From JALORV01 sp963712485 (GTDB lineage Bacteria; Pseudomonadota; Gammaproteobacteria; Burkholderiales; Burkholderiaceae_F), in the NCBI GenBank assembly GCA_963712485.1, contig CAVQID010000019.1:385396-449395 (forward strand): 64,000 nucleotides of DNA, written 5' to 3'. This document shows positions 63,725 to 64,000 of this stretch, piece after piece. The notes under the pieces are model-generated. The model did not search any database and was not told the DNA's origin. It saw nothing but the letters and a program-made list of their open reading frames with translations. The position numbers and the translations under genes are program-made. Each line of letters begins with the position of its first letter. Position 1 is the first letter of the stretch.

Positions 63725-64000
63725 ATGAGCCGACTCACAGGACGCTGGGCGCAGGCCACGGCGCTGGCCGTCGTGTGCGCGTGCATGGCGTCGGCCGTGC
63801 AGGCACAGTCGTCGGGTGGAGCCAAGCCGGCGGGAGCGTCGCTGCCGTTCAGCTGGATGGACATGTCGAATTGGCTGAACTGGTGGCCGTGGAGCGATAC
63901 CACGCCGCCGCCGCCGGCCGGCGTCGAGTCGCCGCACTACGGCGACAGCCTGTTCTATTTCTACCAGGGCCGCTATTTCTCGTCGGTCACGCGGCTGATG
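63725..64000 (+). CDS. Probable TPR-type exported protein, 3' end outside window
   Basis: The first 92 residues of a longer protein cut by the window end. The signal peptide (TALAVVCACMASAVQAQ) is followed by a Trp-rich segment (MDMSNWLNWWPWSD), then a segment YGDSLFYFYQGRYFSSVTRLM that resembles the first helix pair of tetratricopeptide repeat proteins seen in similar clusters. The ATG at 63725 is 22 bases after the coiled-coil gene. The rest of the gene and any later members of the cluster lie outside. Confidence 0.6.
   Translation, partial: MSRLTGRWAQATALAVVCACMASAVQAQSSGGAKPAGASLPFSWMDMSNWLNWWPWSDTTPPPPAGVESPHYGDSLFYFYQGRYFSSVTRLM

Overview
The window reads as a chromosomal segment of a GC-rich betaproteobacterium, most likely Burkholderiales or a close relative. 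The strongest evidence is the run rpsP-rimM-trmD-rplS-CoA pyrophosphatase-CobD/CbiB-like-rsgA-phhB-M48 peptidase-orn, an order I know from Burkholderiales. Bfd/Bfr/HemP iron genes, the rubrerythrin-FeS-DUF3501 set, DUF1631 proteins and a PEP-CTERM tail fit the same group. This placement is by recall of gene order and family content, not by a search. No phage, insertion sequence or CRISPR array was seen. One tRNA, tRNA-Arg(CCU), lies at 32760-32831 on the minus strand.

Layout. 1-2260: acyl-CoA ligase (cut by the window edge) and an enoyl-CoA hydratase relative that lacks both catalytic glutamates. 2268-10801: mostly minus strand, with ornithine aminotransferase and an Lrp-type regulator, an MFS permease, a DUF336 protein, a DUF218 protein, propionyl-CoA synthetase and a response regulator with a degenerate GGDEF domain. 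10963-13745: NlpC/P60 hydrolase, then an iron block (Fe(3+)-binding protein, bfd, bfr, hemP) behind a perfect 11-bp inverted repeat that looks like a Fur box. 13886-23840: a frameshifted FAD oxidoreductase, YqaA, etfBA with an acyl-CoA dehydrogenase, rubrerythrin-FeS protein-DUF3501, a radical SAM protein and a TM2 protein. 24159-31546: the conserved ribosome-maturation and housekeeping block. 31552-45921: AI-2E exporter-like protein, tRNA-Arg, parE, a PAS/GGDEF/EAL protein, a class IV aminotransferase that seems to start at CTG, parC, a frameshifted CopD-like gene, a doubly frameshifted phzF-like gene, an HpaI-type aldolase and htpG. 45905-54139: a DNA glycosylase, two paralogous DUF1631 proteins flanking a spermidine synthase-like protein, and a GspE/PilB-type ATPase.

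54140-64000 is the most unusual part. An orphan PEP-CTERM tail follows the ATPase. Then comes a co-directional, mostly overlapping run of envelope genes: apbE, a 1000-residue triheme lipoprotein related to the hydrazine synthase alpha subunit, a small lipoprotein with a CX4CH motif, an SH3/beta-barrel protein, a second beta-barrel, a TlpA-like thioredoxin, a DUF4266 lipoprotein ending in a Cys-x-Cys tail, a DUF3570 outer-membrane protein, a periplasmic coiled-coil protein and the start of a probable TPR protein cut by the window edge. The gene set points to an envelope redox system of unknown purpose, perhaps joined to an outer-membrane complex that resembles parts of myxobacterial gliding machinery.

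Four separate single-base insertions break three genes, three of them within 900 bases (41.9-42.9 kb). They may be real decay or assembly error, and should be checked before any biology is built on them.
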